Assembly (NCBI RefSeq): GCF_025118155.1
Contig: NW_026251404.1
Location: 310,001-374,000, forward strand
Length of the DNA: 64,000 nt
Source of the DNA: Cokeromyces recurvatus
Lineage: Eukaryota; Mucoromycota; Mucoromycetes; Mucorales; Mucoraceae
Direction: 5' to 3'
Both the position numbers and the translations under genes were made by a program. Positions 11,600 through 22,916 of this stretch are shown here, piece after piece. The notes under the pieces were generated by a model, which worked only from the letters and a program-made list of their open reading frames with translations, ran no database searches and was not told the DNA's origin. Position 1 is the first letter of the stretch. Each line of letters starts with the position of its first letter.

Positions 11600-13394
11600 C
11601 TTTGTATATTATATTCTATAAAAGATATATTATGTATACAAAAAAAAAAATATATGTGTATATAAAAAAGGAGCAAGAGGTAATGTAAGAAAAAAAAAAA
11701 ATAACCTACGAAAATTTTTTGAGGCTTTGAGCGGAGTTTTAATAGGTTACTAAGTAATAAACTGTTACCATACTAGAGAAGTCGACTTTCAGAAGAATTC
11801 AAAACCATGAGTGTCTAAACCAATTAAGTTAAATGATATTGCCTATATATATATATCAAAACTGTTCATTCAAAGAAAGTAAAACTCTACTGGTTAAACT
11901 GGTCTACTCGAAATATTTAATATTAAACAGTTTTTTAAGTCATAATTTTTAATCAAAGATACAAAAAAAAAATCCAAGACATCAGTAAGAAACTTTTGTA
12001 GAAGAGGTACTGAAGGTTCTCTAGAGTAAGATAAAATTATTTACTTTGATGCCTAATACGACATATCTGAATGTCATAAGAATTGATGTTAAAAGAAGAA
12101 AAAAAGAGTATCAAAAGAAATAATTAGGTATAGCTGACTCATTATACAGCATTAAAATAGGCCCTATTTTTGTAAGGGAATAAATCTATAATTATTCAAT
12201 AATAATAAAAAGATTAGAGTATATCAAATAGTTCTATTCTGTTTTATCATTCTGGACAAAATATAGAACATAAAATAAATATGTCTCATAACACATAACT
12301 ATAAAAGAATTTAAACTGCTCATATCCAAGATTCTGGATACAATACTAATTCTTCTAACAAGCCTTTTTTTTTCTTTTCTTACATTGATGTTGAATGGTT
12401 TATAGCACGGAATATAGGGATTGAACCCGTATTATGTGTATTATTCTGTAAATTATGTAATAGTAACAAGCCACTCTTCTAATAGAACTAGATTTTATTC
12501 ATGAATAACATAGCCCCCCTCCTACGAAAGTTGATCCTTTTTCTCCTCTTTCTTTCTTTTTTTTCTTTATTCCTCTTTAAGCAATAGCTATTATGATTAT
12601 CAAGTTAACAACACTTGTACCATTTTTCGTACTTCTAGTACATATAAGCGTGTTAATTGAATTATACATATATGTTGAGTAAAAGCCGATTTCTTCTTTA
12701 CAGACAGCAAACACTTAAACTCCGATTAAAGAAATGTCCTTGATGTGTACCGTTATTGAGACCATCAATTATAAATTCATTTTTTTTTCCAAGAAAGAAA
12801 GAACTCTTCTTTTGAAACAATTTTTATTGTTCTATTATATAGTATCAAATAGAACGGTATGTATCATTTTATTCGATTTTTTTTTATCTTTTCTCTTGGG
12901 CTGATGCTATCTATTCTAAAGTGTAACTCTTGTGTGATCTATTCTGAGCGCTCTTTTCATATTTTTATTTATTTATCCGTGTCTATTTTAATGCTGTCAT
13001 TTTATACTTTAAAGCATATGATTAGGGAAATATCCTTTTATTCTAGTTGTAGGAGAGAAATATAGTTGTAGCAGATAATAATAATAAATGACTTGTATAT
13101 AAAAGAAGAACTCAAAGTTAAATAGTATAGTAGCATAATATAACTCAATCATTCTTTCAGCCACAGTCTTCAAACTTGGTGGTGAGTTATTCGTCAATCG
13201 TAATTATTCTTTCATTATTGATTCTTTATTACTTATTTTATTTTAAAATGAGTTTCCAAATTTGTCTTGTTGGTAGCACTAAATCTCATCCAAACATAAT
13301 TAGTAGCAGCAACCCTTCAACAACAACAAAATTCTATTTCCGGTTGATATGCATAAGTAGTAGTAATAATAGTAATAATAATAATAATAATAGC

Positions 13395-13426
<32 letters not shown>

Positions 13427-13748
13427 GGTGACATAGAAATAGATATCATCATGTCATTGGTTATTTATTTACATTCCAAATATGTCATATGATTTGGTTT
13501 GTGAAGAGGGATCTTGTTCCGAGCAAACAACAGCAGCCAGCAGCTAACAGCAGCAGCAGCAGCAAAGACTACTTATTAAGATAGGAAAGCAGTACTAGCT
13601 TGTATTCTCAATACATATTTTTTTATTTTATTTTATTTTTTATTTTTTTTTTTTACTTTCTTCTTTTTCTTTTTTTTTTTTTTTTTTTTCTTTGTTTTTT
13701 TTTTCTTGTTTTATACTTGAATCAAAATAGATATAAATACATATAAAA
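11600..13748. other. long intergenic region with microsatellites near its right end
   Basis: 2.1 kb without a recognisable gene. A tRNA B-box-like string lies near 12400 but has no matching acceptor stem. From 13356 to 13426 there is a trinucleotide microsatellite (AGT/AAT units), then CAG-rich DNA at 13525-13565 and a T-rich tract at 13610-13700 that leads to the Gly/Tyr-rich gene. The ORFs at 12859-13065 and 13176-13436 have only low-complexity content. Confidence 0.45.
13356..13426. repeat. AAT/AGT trinucleotide microsatellite
   Basis: Runs of AGT/AAT/AGC units upstream of the Gly/Tyr-rich gene. It could be translated as poly-Asn/Ser in one frame, but that ORF has no other protein-like features. 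Confidence 0.8.
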
Positions 13749-14281
13749 AGTAAATCAAATAAATAAACAAGTCCGTGTATTTACTTTATATTTACTTTAA
13801 TTTGATTATAGTGGCATATAATCCATATCAACAATATCCTTCTTATATAAATTATGGAGGATATGGATATCCGCATACAGCAGCGTTATATGGACAACAT
13901 CAATTACTTACAAACACACCTACTTATTATCCTCCTACAGCAATGACTAATTATTATTCAAATATGAATCCATATAGCTATGGCAATTATTATTATCCCA
14001 CCACTGCTAACACTGCTACTACAGGAGGATATCTAGGTGCTAATTCAAGTTATTATAATGGCACATATGGGAATGGATATGGGAATGGATATGGGAATGG
14101 ATATGGAACTGGATATGGAACTGGATATGGGAATGGATATGGTTATTTACCTTATAAACAAAATAGTACTCTTCGAAATATATTTAATCGAATTCGTCAT
14201 GGTTCAGCTTATCCATATGGTTATCCAAATACGTTGGGAGGATATGATTATGGAAGATATAGAGGAAATTGGATTGATTGA
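13749..14281 (+). CDS. Gly/Tyr/Asn-rich low-complexity protein; start codon split by an intron
   Basis: Proposed join 13749,13812-14281: the A at 13749 and the TG at 13812 form the ATG. The intron 13750-13811 starts GTAAAT and ends TTATAG. This gives MAYNPYQQYPSYI and 156 aa with no other intron. The protein is dominated by Tyr, Gly, Asn and Pro, with six to seven Gly-Asn/Thr-Gly-Tyr units from a 12-bp tandem repeat (about 14066-14143). A basic patch LRNIFNRIRHG then precedes a Tyr/Gly-rich end. Such composition resembles prion-like or structural wall proteins; no domain is recognised and there is no signal peptide. No ATG occurs in the 140 nt before the junction, which favours the split start. 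Convergent with the FHA gene, 106 nt away. Confidence 0.6.
14066..14143 (+). repeat. 12-bp tandem repeat encoding G-N/T-G-Y
   Basis: Six to seven near-identical units of the TATGGGAATGGA type, with a TATGGAACTGGA variant in the middle. In frame within the Gly/Tyr-rich gene, so unit gain or loss keeps the reading frame. Confidence 0.9.
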
Positions 14282-14387
14282 TAATATAATTCATTATATA
14301 ATTAAATAGCATTTTTTTTTATACACTTGGGGAAAGAAAGAAAAAGAAAAAAAAAAAAGGACAGAGAAAGGATTTCTTCTAGTTTAT

Positions 14388-15831
14388 CTACAGACTAAAA
14401 TATATTAAAATGGATATAACTGCTATCAAAAGAGCAATTACTAATTGAGTATTTCTAGACTATTTATAACGTAAATAAAATACTTCTTTCAATTTTTTTT
14501 TTTTTTTTTTGTTTTTCGATTTTACCTTATTTGTGTTATTGCTTTGTTTTAATAATTGAACTTCAAGATCTTTTACTTTTTCTCTTTCTATTATTATCTG
14601 TCGTTTTAAATTCTCTTTTTCTAATCTCCAAGTCGATAATTCCTTTTCTAATCTATGTAATTCGTTTTTAGCTGTTTGAATAGCTTGATTTTGTTGTCTC
14701 CATTTTTCATCAAATGCTTTGATTTGTGTTTCAGCTTGATTTAATTTTATTTCAAGTTCATCCTAATGACGATGATGATGATGAATAAGTTTTGGAAAGA
14801 AACTTTTATTATTATGAATAATACTATACACTTTGTTTTATTTTGTCTTGACTGAATACTTTATTCAAATAACCAACTGCATCCTTTATCGTCTTTAATT
14901 CTTTTTCGACCTTTTTTGATTTCTCTAATTCAGACTTGATAAAAGCTTATCTATTTTAGTTTCAAAATCATGTGCATGTATATATGTGTTTCTTTACTTG
15001 TAATTTGTTTAAAACTGTCTCCATTTTTTTCAATCTTTTTCCTCTATCACCGCTGTCTGTTACTGCTTCTCCTGTTACTACTGTCATCATAGATGATGCA
15101 CTATTTGCTATATCAGAATTTATAGAAGATGATGTACTAATAGTGGATGCTGAAGATTTTCGAACGAGTAACTATTTAGATAATAATGGGATCAATTATA
15201 TTATATAACATGTATTTATATAACTTACACGAGAATTTTCTGTATTGGATAACTCTTTAATTATTGTATTATCCACCTGGGATAATGGTATAGGGAATAG
15301 ATAGGCTATACAAGATACCTTATGATACATAACTAAACTCATACTCGGTTAATATTTACATAATTTTTACTTTGTTACATATCTTACTTGATCCATTCTC
15401 ATTAATGATATCAATTCCAAACTCAATTTCGTCTCCATTATTTAGTTCTCTTGGTTCACTTTCTTCACATTCATTTGATAATCTTTCTCCATTAACAAAT
15501 GTACCGTTACTTGATTTAACATCTTTAATGTAAACCTTTTTTTTTTAAAAATATATATATATATATATATATTTTAAAGGAAGAAGATACTCTTTTCTAT
15601 TTTTCTTACTTTAGACTTATCACACCATATTTCTGCATGTTGCCTCGATAGAACCTTTGAATCAAAAAAACCATTAAAGGGTGAAGGTAAAGTCTTTGAC
15701 GATGTTTGTCGACCAATGCGAATCTTGACCTTTTCTTTTAATTCCAAAGTTCGAATTTGAAACTGACTGTCATTATATGGCTTTAGAATGAGAGTTGTGT
15801 TCCATTCTTTTGTTGACAAGGAATCTTCCCC

Positions 15832-15892
<61 letters not shown>

Positions 15893-16005
15893 GAAGAGAT
15901 TAATGTAAGCTTTTTGTTTTTATTTCTTTTATATCTACCTTTTGATTTCAATAAATTATCTGCTTCATCATGATTCGACATAACTGCTAATGATTCAGAT
16001 AACAT
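14388..16005 (-). CDS. FHA-domain tail-anchored protein, SLMAP/Far10-like (STRIPAK)
   Basis: Eight exons: 16005-15939, 15824-15610, 15535-15388, 15332-15229, 15171-14998, 14934-14830, 14762-14526, 14459-14388; 1122 nt, 373 aa. The FHA domain (about residues 30-150) has the phospho-threonine-binding residues in KIRIGRQT, KVLSRQHAEIW and VKSSNGTFVNGERLS, the same order as SLMAP. It is followed by a Ser-rich linker, a coiled coil (about 235-345) and a final exon encoding one hydrophobic helix (LVIALLIAVISILIYFSL), a tail anchor as in SLMAP and yeast Far9/Far10. Expected role: membrane anchoring of the STRIPAK phosphatase complex. Intron 1 contains a 59-nt homopolymer. The exon 6 donor was chosen as GTATAG because the alternative breaks frame. 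Confidence 0.85.
15833..15891. repeat. 59-nt poly(A) on + strand, intron of FHA gene
   Basis: Uninterrupted A run; on the coding strand it is a T run just before the 3' splice site of intron 1, so it may act as an extreme polypyrimidine tract. Confidence 0.9.
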
Positions 16006-17767
16006 GATATATTTGTCCTTTTTTTTTTTTCTTAAAAAAAAAAAAAAAGAGAGAGAGAAAGAGAAATCAACGAATTTATTAGTTTTTAATATGCAGAAAA
16101 TTTATTAAAACAACTAAAAAAATCCCAGGCATATTTGAGATATTTTTATTTTCACCCGAAAAATAAAAAATCTGGAATGTAAAATAAAGGCTTTCTTTAA
16201 AATAAAATACCTGATCGTAAAGAAGAGTGTTTATTTAATTAATTCCTTTTAGTTTCCTGAAGAAGGACCTTATAGACTGTTGTTGTTAGCAGAGAGGCAG
16301 TCACTCTTGTCTATTATAACATGTGCAATTTCTTTTTTTTTTTTTTAAGAAAAAGCTAGCGGTACATTGTGTATTAAATCAAAGTATACCATCTTGTTGT
16401 TGTCTATCCAATATTAAGCATAACCATATCAATGCGAATGTATTTTAACACTAATTCGCTAGTCGGCTTTTTTTCTTTCAGGAACATAATTTTCTGCTAC
16501 AAAATGAAACAACAGCATATTGAATATATTGGGATTACATAATATGGTTTCTTTTTTTTTGTAGGTGTCTTATAGAAGAATAAAGATCTATTACTGGATA
16601 GACAAGGACAATGATGTTTACTAATACACAGAGGTAAGAGTTAACAGATTATACGAGATAACAAATGATAATGTAAACAGCTCTGTAATATCAAGCTCAT
16701 CAGGTTCCTTTTCTTTCAAAGACAGCAAGCTCTTTTTTATATTTGGACAGCAAAGGAATTGAAGGGGTGAAATAGTTAAACCAAATTCGTCTAATCGGCA
16801 GATCATGCAGCTTTTAAAAGTTGAGACTGTCCCAATTATAATTTCATTATGGATTATATCGTATCTTCTTCAGTTTTTAGCCTTTAAGATATAAAACAAT
16901 GTCTTTACCTTTCTTTGCCTTTTCTTTGAAAACGGATTATTGAAAAAAAAAGGCCCTCATCATTTCTACGTCATGTTATCTCTAATGCTCAGCTGTAAAT
17001 AAATCACTCTATCCTACCTAACTTTAACACTATTACAACAAACAATATATTATTATTTGCTACTACTACTGCTATTGCCTATATAGACTTATTTATGGTA
17101 AAATTCATGATAAAAGATATGCAGATAAAGTATTCAGTTCTTAATAAGCCTAATAAATGAAGTTTATAATCATTTCTTTTTGTAAAAAAATAAACTTAAT
17201 ATCTGATTATGCACAAATGATGGTATCAGCTGTTTGTGAAACAATTAGTAATACCCTTTTTTTTTTGCCACATATTGTATATATCTCCTCATATGACATC
17301 GAAGTGTCAATTATATCATGTAACTCTATTATTCATTATGCATAATTATAAAATACTAAGAACTTGGATATAAGCACTATCAAAAAATAAAAAAAGATGA
17401 CTTTATCATTTTTATTATTAGATCCTATTATGTAACACACTTATTAGCAAAATTGTTACAATTTTTTTTTAAAAAAAGGCTATGAATAAGAGTATTCATG
17501 TTCTTCTTATATGAAAGATGAAATGCAACATATACTAAGAATTTTATGCCAAATAAAATTAATGGGTGAGCAGTAAATTTTTCAGCTGTTTAATAAAATG
17601 ATTTAGTCACCAATACAAATATTGTAATAAAACCCCCAATGAAAAATATGTATTCTTTCCATGTTCAAACACTTGGAGGAAAAAACTTTTGTGAATAACG
17701 TAACTAATCTTGGCAGTCTTTTGCTGTAACTTTATTTTTATTTTTATTTTTTTTATTTTTTTTTTTT
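16006..17767. other. gene-free AT-rich region
   Basis: 1.75 kb before the transposon island. It should contain the FHA-gene promoter near 16006. The ORFs at 16621-16806 (-) and 17157-17345 (+) are short and show no family features. No RNA gene recognised. Confidence 0.45.
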
Positions 17768-18470
17768 TTGAATGCTTCTTCAATCCTATCAGCAGGAATT
17801 CTGTTTTCCCTAAAAAATACTTTATGTACTTCATCCTTAATTTTTGACCAACACTCTTCAATTGGGTTCAAAAAAAGGTGAATAAGGAGGTAAAAAAAAA
17901 AAGAAAAAAAAATGGTATAAGATGCCTCGCAGTATTGTTTATAACTTTATGACAACTCATCGATATCTGTTGATTAAGCAGGCGCAATTCCATCCTATAG
18001 AAAGGAACAATGGGGGAAAGATTCAGTAGGAGTACGATTAGGTCCAAAAGTGACAGTAAACTGATTTGAACTTTACAACAAATTATGTTTTTCTTGATGA
18101 ATTAGCCTTTCATGTTAATTGAAATGAAGTATGGCTTGGCCAAGGAGGGGGCGGGGGACTCCCGCAATAGTTACGGTGCTTACAACAAGAGCAAATGCAA
18201 TATCGATTTTATGTGCAATCTCTACCACTGACTTAATTGATATTAGTTAGAGAGTTCCAAAGGGTATCAAAAAGAGAAAAACGTGGATATAAAACTAACA
18301 ATTATAACAAGGGAACAGTAACAGGATATTATATAAGCCTTTTTAAAGATTACTCTTGATGAAATGGACAAGTATCCATAAATATATAAATATTATCTTG
18401 TCATGGAAAATGCTCTTATCCATAGCTCTACTGATATAGAAAAATATATTCACTCTCGAGGATATCGGTA
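17768..18470 (-). pseudogene. IS630/Tc1-superfamily transposase relic (DDE end)
   Basis: On the minus strand, 17870-17768 reads NPIEECWSKIKDEV followed by a basic helix. NPIEECWSKxK is the third-acid (E) motif of IS630-like DDE transposases. Upstream (about 18370) a frame reads YLYMDTCPFHQE, resembling the second-acid motif (MDNAPIH) with changes. Between them are several stops and frameshifts, so this is a dead copy. It lies outside the LTR nest on its left. Family assignment rests on short motifs only. Confidence 0.5.
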
Positions 18471-18478
18471 TGCATATC

Positions 18479-19458
18479 TGCCATGTGCTGTCTTATAATG
18501 TCATGTTTCTTGATTAAACATTAAAATCACTAACACTTCATTATCAATAACATACCTTGCTCAGTCGTAACTAACACTTTTCTGATTCACATCTTATCTC
18601 AGACTTCTTTAACAATTCTTATAAATACTCCCATTAATTAAATTTATAAATAAAATAATTTACTTTAGAACTATTGTTCGGTCTCATTGACTCTTTTTGT
18701 CTTAATATTATTTTTTATTTTCTAATATTTTTTATTTGATATTTTAAAAGAAATATCACAAGGTCACACATATTATCATATTATATATACAGCTATAATG
18801 TTGAATATTATTATGTAATAACTGCGATGGTTGTTGTGATGGAACGTAAATAAAAAATAAAAGGGAAAATAGAAGAGAGAGAAAAGGAACAAAAGGAAGT
18901 ATAGTTTGAGACTGTTTTTTATTCAATTAAAAATAAAGAAGGTTAAAAGAAAGTTAAAGAAAGAAGTTAAAGATTATTTTGTGTCTAAACAACTGCTTGT
19001 ATTTATATTAATGAATCCTGAATCAAAGAAATAAAAATAGCTGTCAAAGAACATGAGTCATGAAACAGTGTTAGTATTCGGATATACATCTTGTTGATTC
19101 AAGAGACTGATCTATGGATTATCTATTGGGTGTTATAATGATCTGATCAAGTTTTAAATAAAAAATTTATTGTTTAATCTGAGTATATGTTCCTGATATT
19201 TTTTATATCTTTATTTTATTGGATCAAAGACGACCTGAATCCTTTGTCAAGGTTATAAAAGTAGGTATTTCAGAAATGATATGATGTCTTATAATTGATA
19301 CATCTAGACGATTGGATGTCAAGAAGAAGTTTTATATTATTTACAGGATGTTATATACAGAGTTTTATTATATATCCAGGCTTATAGTTTATCCTTTATT
19401 ATGTAATTCGTCTATTATAATACTACTGATGCTTATATACAGAGCTTGTTCTATAACA
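18479..19458 (-). mobile_element. solo LTR, family b, left copy (inverted relative to 25040-25496)
   Basis: Read on the minus strand it starts TGTTATAGAACAAGCTCTG and ends ...GCACATGGCA. The right-hand partner at 25040-25496 starts TGTTATAAAACAAGCTCTG and ends ...GCTCATAACA. The two align in two long blocks: 18520-18760 against 25388-25145 (about 240 nt, roughly nine bases in ten identical by eye), and about 19380-19458 against 25125-25040. The left copy has about 580 extra bases between the blocks. TG...CA ends fit an LTR. No target duplication was found and no gag-pol sequence lies beside it. An alternative is the long terminal inverted repeat of a DNA transposon. Confidence 0.55.
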
Positions 19459-21178
19459 CCAGGAACGGAATTCATCACCTTCCAAATTTGAAAAAATGGC
19501 AGAGATTTTAGTACTTAATGTTGAGAATTGCGGAGGAACGATGAGCTTTTTTGCCTGTTGCATCATTTCTGTAAGATCTTTACTGCTTAAAAAGATTTCT
19601 GTGAAATTTAAATTTTTTTTGGTGGATTTCCAGTAATTGATCATTTTCTTTGCTATCCCAAGATAAAGGTTATGTAATCCATCAATAGTAGTGCAGTGAA
19701 CAAGATCCAAATAACGTAATCTATGGAGTTCACTCTGTTATGATTGTAGTCGTTCTTATAACTAAGTTAATAGAAATAAACCATCATTTATTACATAATA
19801 AAGAGGTTATTCATATAAAACTAGTATATTGAACTTCACAGCATAATATTCATTCTACACTCAGTTTTAATAATAGTCATTGTTAGAATGTTCGAGCAAT
19901 AATAATGATTATATACATAATTCAAACAGGATTATGACTGGTGTATTCAATTACATAATTGTTCTTGAGTGATACATATCAGATATACATTGATAATATT
20001 GAATATTGTTAAGTAATGAAATCTCATACAATGATAATGATAGTAGCTCATAAATAATTGGTATTGTTGCAGCTAGACATATTCATTGAGAATTAATATT
20101 GATGTGTCGCAGTCCAATAATAATGATTCGTTAGGTTTCTAGGAACAGCGACAACTCAGGGAGAAAAAAGGAATAAAGATATATCTTATTGATCGCAGAA
20201 TTATTCGGAGACAATGTTTTATGTAAAACACTTTATTATAGTAAAACTTGCTTATCTGAATCATATTTCCATTGATAACACTTACCTTGTAAAAACATAT
20301 AAATAACCCTCAATCTTTCCATGTAATTTTCGTTGTACAATTTTTGTATTATCTTTAATAAACTATACGAAGTTTTCACAGACTTGTCTTCTGTCTATTC
20401 TTCTTCCATTATCTTTTGCTAATCAAAACACACTCCATCTTACTCCATAGTTGTTTTCAATTGCTTTACGTTCTGCAGCCGTTTTAGCGTCCCTCCATTT
20501 CAATGCTTGTTCATAATTTGATTGTTTATTTCTAGGTGTCCATGATTCACAATCAACATTATCGAAACGACGTAGATTTGGTTATCCTTCTTGTCCAGGA
20601 AACTTATTGACACGTTTGTGACATGGAGCATAGGAATTAATTGCAGTAAATCCACAAGTCTTCTTCAAAGCAGATATGTCACAATTAATAGTACTCAAGG
20701 CACAACGAATAGTTCTTCCTCCAGGAGCATTAAAAGTGGGTATAACGATACCATCATAAAGTTCCGACAATTCATCTACCATTGGTCGTAGGAAATGATT
20801 TATATTTGATAAAACAAGTTCAGAGGGTTCAGGAATTAATCCAACGCATTAATCCAACAAGGATCATATTATATTTTTTGAACCGCTCATTTCTAGGAAG
20901 ATTGTTGATCACCAAATATATAGCTCCAACATGATAATTCATGGTCTTTGTCGGTGTGAACCAGTCAATATTCAAGCTTAACATGAGGGAACCATCTTTT
21001 TGAATGAATAGCGTATCTTCTCCATCTTTTTTAAACTGACGAAAGTATTCACCATCAAAAATATCAAACATCATCCCTTGAACAGTACTCCTTTTTCGCC
21101 ATTCTTCGATTTTTTCTTCAAACTTTGAGTGCAAAAAGAATTTTTCTAGAGTTGCCTTAACTGAACTATAAGCATAGC
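19459..21178 (-). pseudogene. CACTA/EnSpm (Plavaka-like) transposase relic, interrupted by a solo LTR
   Basis: Minus-strand fragments 21178-20436 and 19735-19459. The first has DGEYFRQF, LMLSLNIDWFTPTK, GAIYLVINNLPRNERFK, PMVDELSELYDGI and GFTAINSYAPCHKRVNKFPG; the second has SELHRLRYLDLVHC and TTIDGLHNLYLG. These blocks, in this order, mark the tnp2-like transposase of fungal CACTA elements. Lesions: a 13-bp tandem duplication near 20845-20870 shifts the frame (after ILVGL), a TAA follows NKFPGQEG at about 20582, and a 695-bp LTR sits between residues W and SEL. Both ends are replaced by LTR sequence. It is non-functional. Confidence 0.82.
19736..20430 (+). mobile_element. solo LTR, family a, with perfect 5-bp target site duplication
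   Basis: Starts TGTTATGATTGTAGTCG and ends TTTTGCTAATCAAAACA, with TG...CA ends. It is flanked by CACTC at 19731-19735 and again at 20431-20435. Removing the LTR and one CACTC rejoins the CACTA transposase in frame across ..RW-SEL.., which confirms the boundaries. Internal LTR-like signals, in order, are a TATA-like box (ATATAAATA near 20299), then AATAAA near 20355, then the end. No internal retroelement genes are present, so it arose by LTR-LTR recombination. A second copy lies inverted at 24044-24684. Confidence 0.85.
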
Positions 21179-22020
21179 TGTTGTTTATATAATGATGTAT
21201 TACATAATATCTTATAATATACAAATCAGAGTCATGAAGAACCGAATGATATTATAGTTATTAGTTATACACTTTATGCATACAATATTATTTGATTTCA
21301 GTTTATAAGACATTCTTGTGATGAGAAAAAATAATGTTATAATAAATACTAACTCTACAAAATAATGATAAGAAAAACATAGTGTAAGGAGTTATTAATG
21401 ATAAAGATATATGAATTATAGATTATACCTATTAGTTATATATATATGCATTATTATTTAATATTGTCTAAAATACTAATTTATAAATATAATCGTATAC
21501 TATCTATGAGAACTCTATTCTAATTGAATACACCATATAATATAATGAAATTTATTTAAGTAGTACATTGAGGAATGAATATAATATAAAGAAGCTGATT
21601 AGAATATAAATCTATATATCAAAAGTGTCTTTCCTATATCATTCACAAGTATGAACAAACGATATTTTATTATTTTGTTTCAAGAAAAATAACCGGCTAG
21701 ATCAAGCACCAATAATTTAATATTTATTAGAGTTAACTGAGATTAATTCTCAGTCAGGGCAAAGACTAGAGCTCAAACACAATAATTTTAATTATTCTAT
21801 GGGAAAATATTCTTCTTTCAAGATATCTGCACTCTGTTCCTGTCGCGAAGTAACCCGTTCTCCACAAGATATAAATAAGGATCTATTTTGTACTTATCTT
21901 TGAGAAATTCAGTTTTTTAAGTTTTAAGTTTTTTTTTATTTTTTTTTTTGATAATAAAAGTTTTATACAAAGTTTTCATAGATTTATTCTGTCTTCTCTT
22001 TTATTTTTACCTTACCAACA
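21179..22020 (+). mobile_element. probable diverged solo LTR (family a-like)
   Basis: Begins TGTTGTTTATATAATG right where the transposase similarity stops. Near its end (about 21955-22010) the order TATAAATA, then AATAAAAG, ACAAAGTTTTCATAGATTTA and TCTGTCTTCTC parallels the end of the 19736-20430 LTR. The middle is too diverged to align by eye and no target duplication was found, so the limits are approximate. Confidence 0.4.
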
Positions 22021-22916
22021 ATGTGCATATGAGGTGCATGTGAGCATGTGGCATGTGAGCATGTAAAAGTTCATTTTGATTGATTTTTCGATATTTTTCA
22101 TTTCATTTAGGGTTTGGGTTTAGGGTTTACCGAGATGTAACCAAACAAGAGACCATCATACGCAACGAGATCATTCACTTTTTGTAATTAGTGTGGTGAG
22201 AATAGGTAGAATCATTATGCACTGTTTCCCCCTCGTTTCGGTGTTTAAAATTTAAAACGCCGACAAAATTTGTATTTTTTGAATTTGCGAAAAAAATTGT
22301 GCTTTTGTCACTCTCATAAGATGTCATCCTATCACAGATAGTGTTTGTTTGTGTAACTAAAATAAAAGATGATTTTCTGTGGGGAAATGGAGTTAGGTAG
22401 GTAGTAGTTGAGGATAATGTAAGCATTTAAACTTTACCAATACCAGTTGGGTAGTAAAAAGTAGAGCAGACTTCTATTTTTCTATTTTTTAAATGAACCA
22501 ATATTTTTGTACATGACTACTCTGCAAAATACTCCCCCATCCACTATCTAACTCTAGTTACGCAAACACACATTATGTATGATAGGATGACTTTAATAAG
22601 TAATAAAGTTAATCCTATGTTTGTTTTTAACTTACTTAATGGAAAGAGGTTAATTTAAAGCAAGTCAGTATCCAGAACGTTCAATCTGTTTTTCGTTTTA
22701 AAAGCTACAAGCATCTTTTATGTCGCTTTAAACCAAAGATTAGTAGAGAAGAAAAGTTAAAAAAAAATATTGGATACGTAATCGTTGCTAGCATTTGAGT
22801 TTCAAATGAGTCTTAAAAAATGATGATGTCGTTTAAAATAATCGTTTGTCAACCAAAATTGGTTAAAAAATGTATTTTTTTTTCTTTTTTGTTAGTATTA
22901 ACCATTAATTACATTA
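22021..22916. other. spacer upstream of the unknown ORF; degenerate TTTAGGG-like run
   Basis: Contains TTAGGGTTTGGGTTTAGGG near 22108-22127, a short interstitial telomere-like run, and short GCATGTG repeats at 22024-22065. The ORF at 22175-22426 (-) shows no family features. The promoter of the following ORF, if it was ever active, would lie here. Confidence 0.4.

Noticed and set aside
12383..12470. tRNA-like B-box (GGTTCAATCCC on the minus strand) with an A-box-like string about 50 nt upstream
   Set aside because: The acceptor stem does not pair (TATTCCG has no CGGAATA partner) and the T-stem is weak. At best a relic.
13176..13436. 86-aa ORF ending in poly-Asn/Ser
   Set aside because: The tail is a translated microsatellite; no conserved features.
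14041..14140. CRISPR-like direct repeats
   Set aside because: 12-bp units without spacers, in frame in a eukaryotic coding sequence; a simple tandem repeat.
16621..16806. 61-aa minus-strand ORF starting MICRLDEFG
   Set aside because: Protein-like in part, but isolated, without splice partners or family features.
22175..22426. 83-aa minus-strand ORF
   Set aside because: No motifs, no splice partners; lies in the spacer before the unknown ORF.
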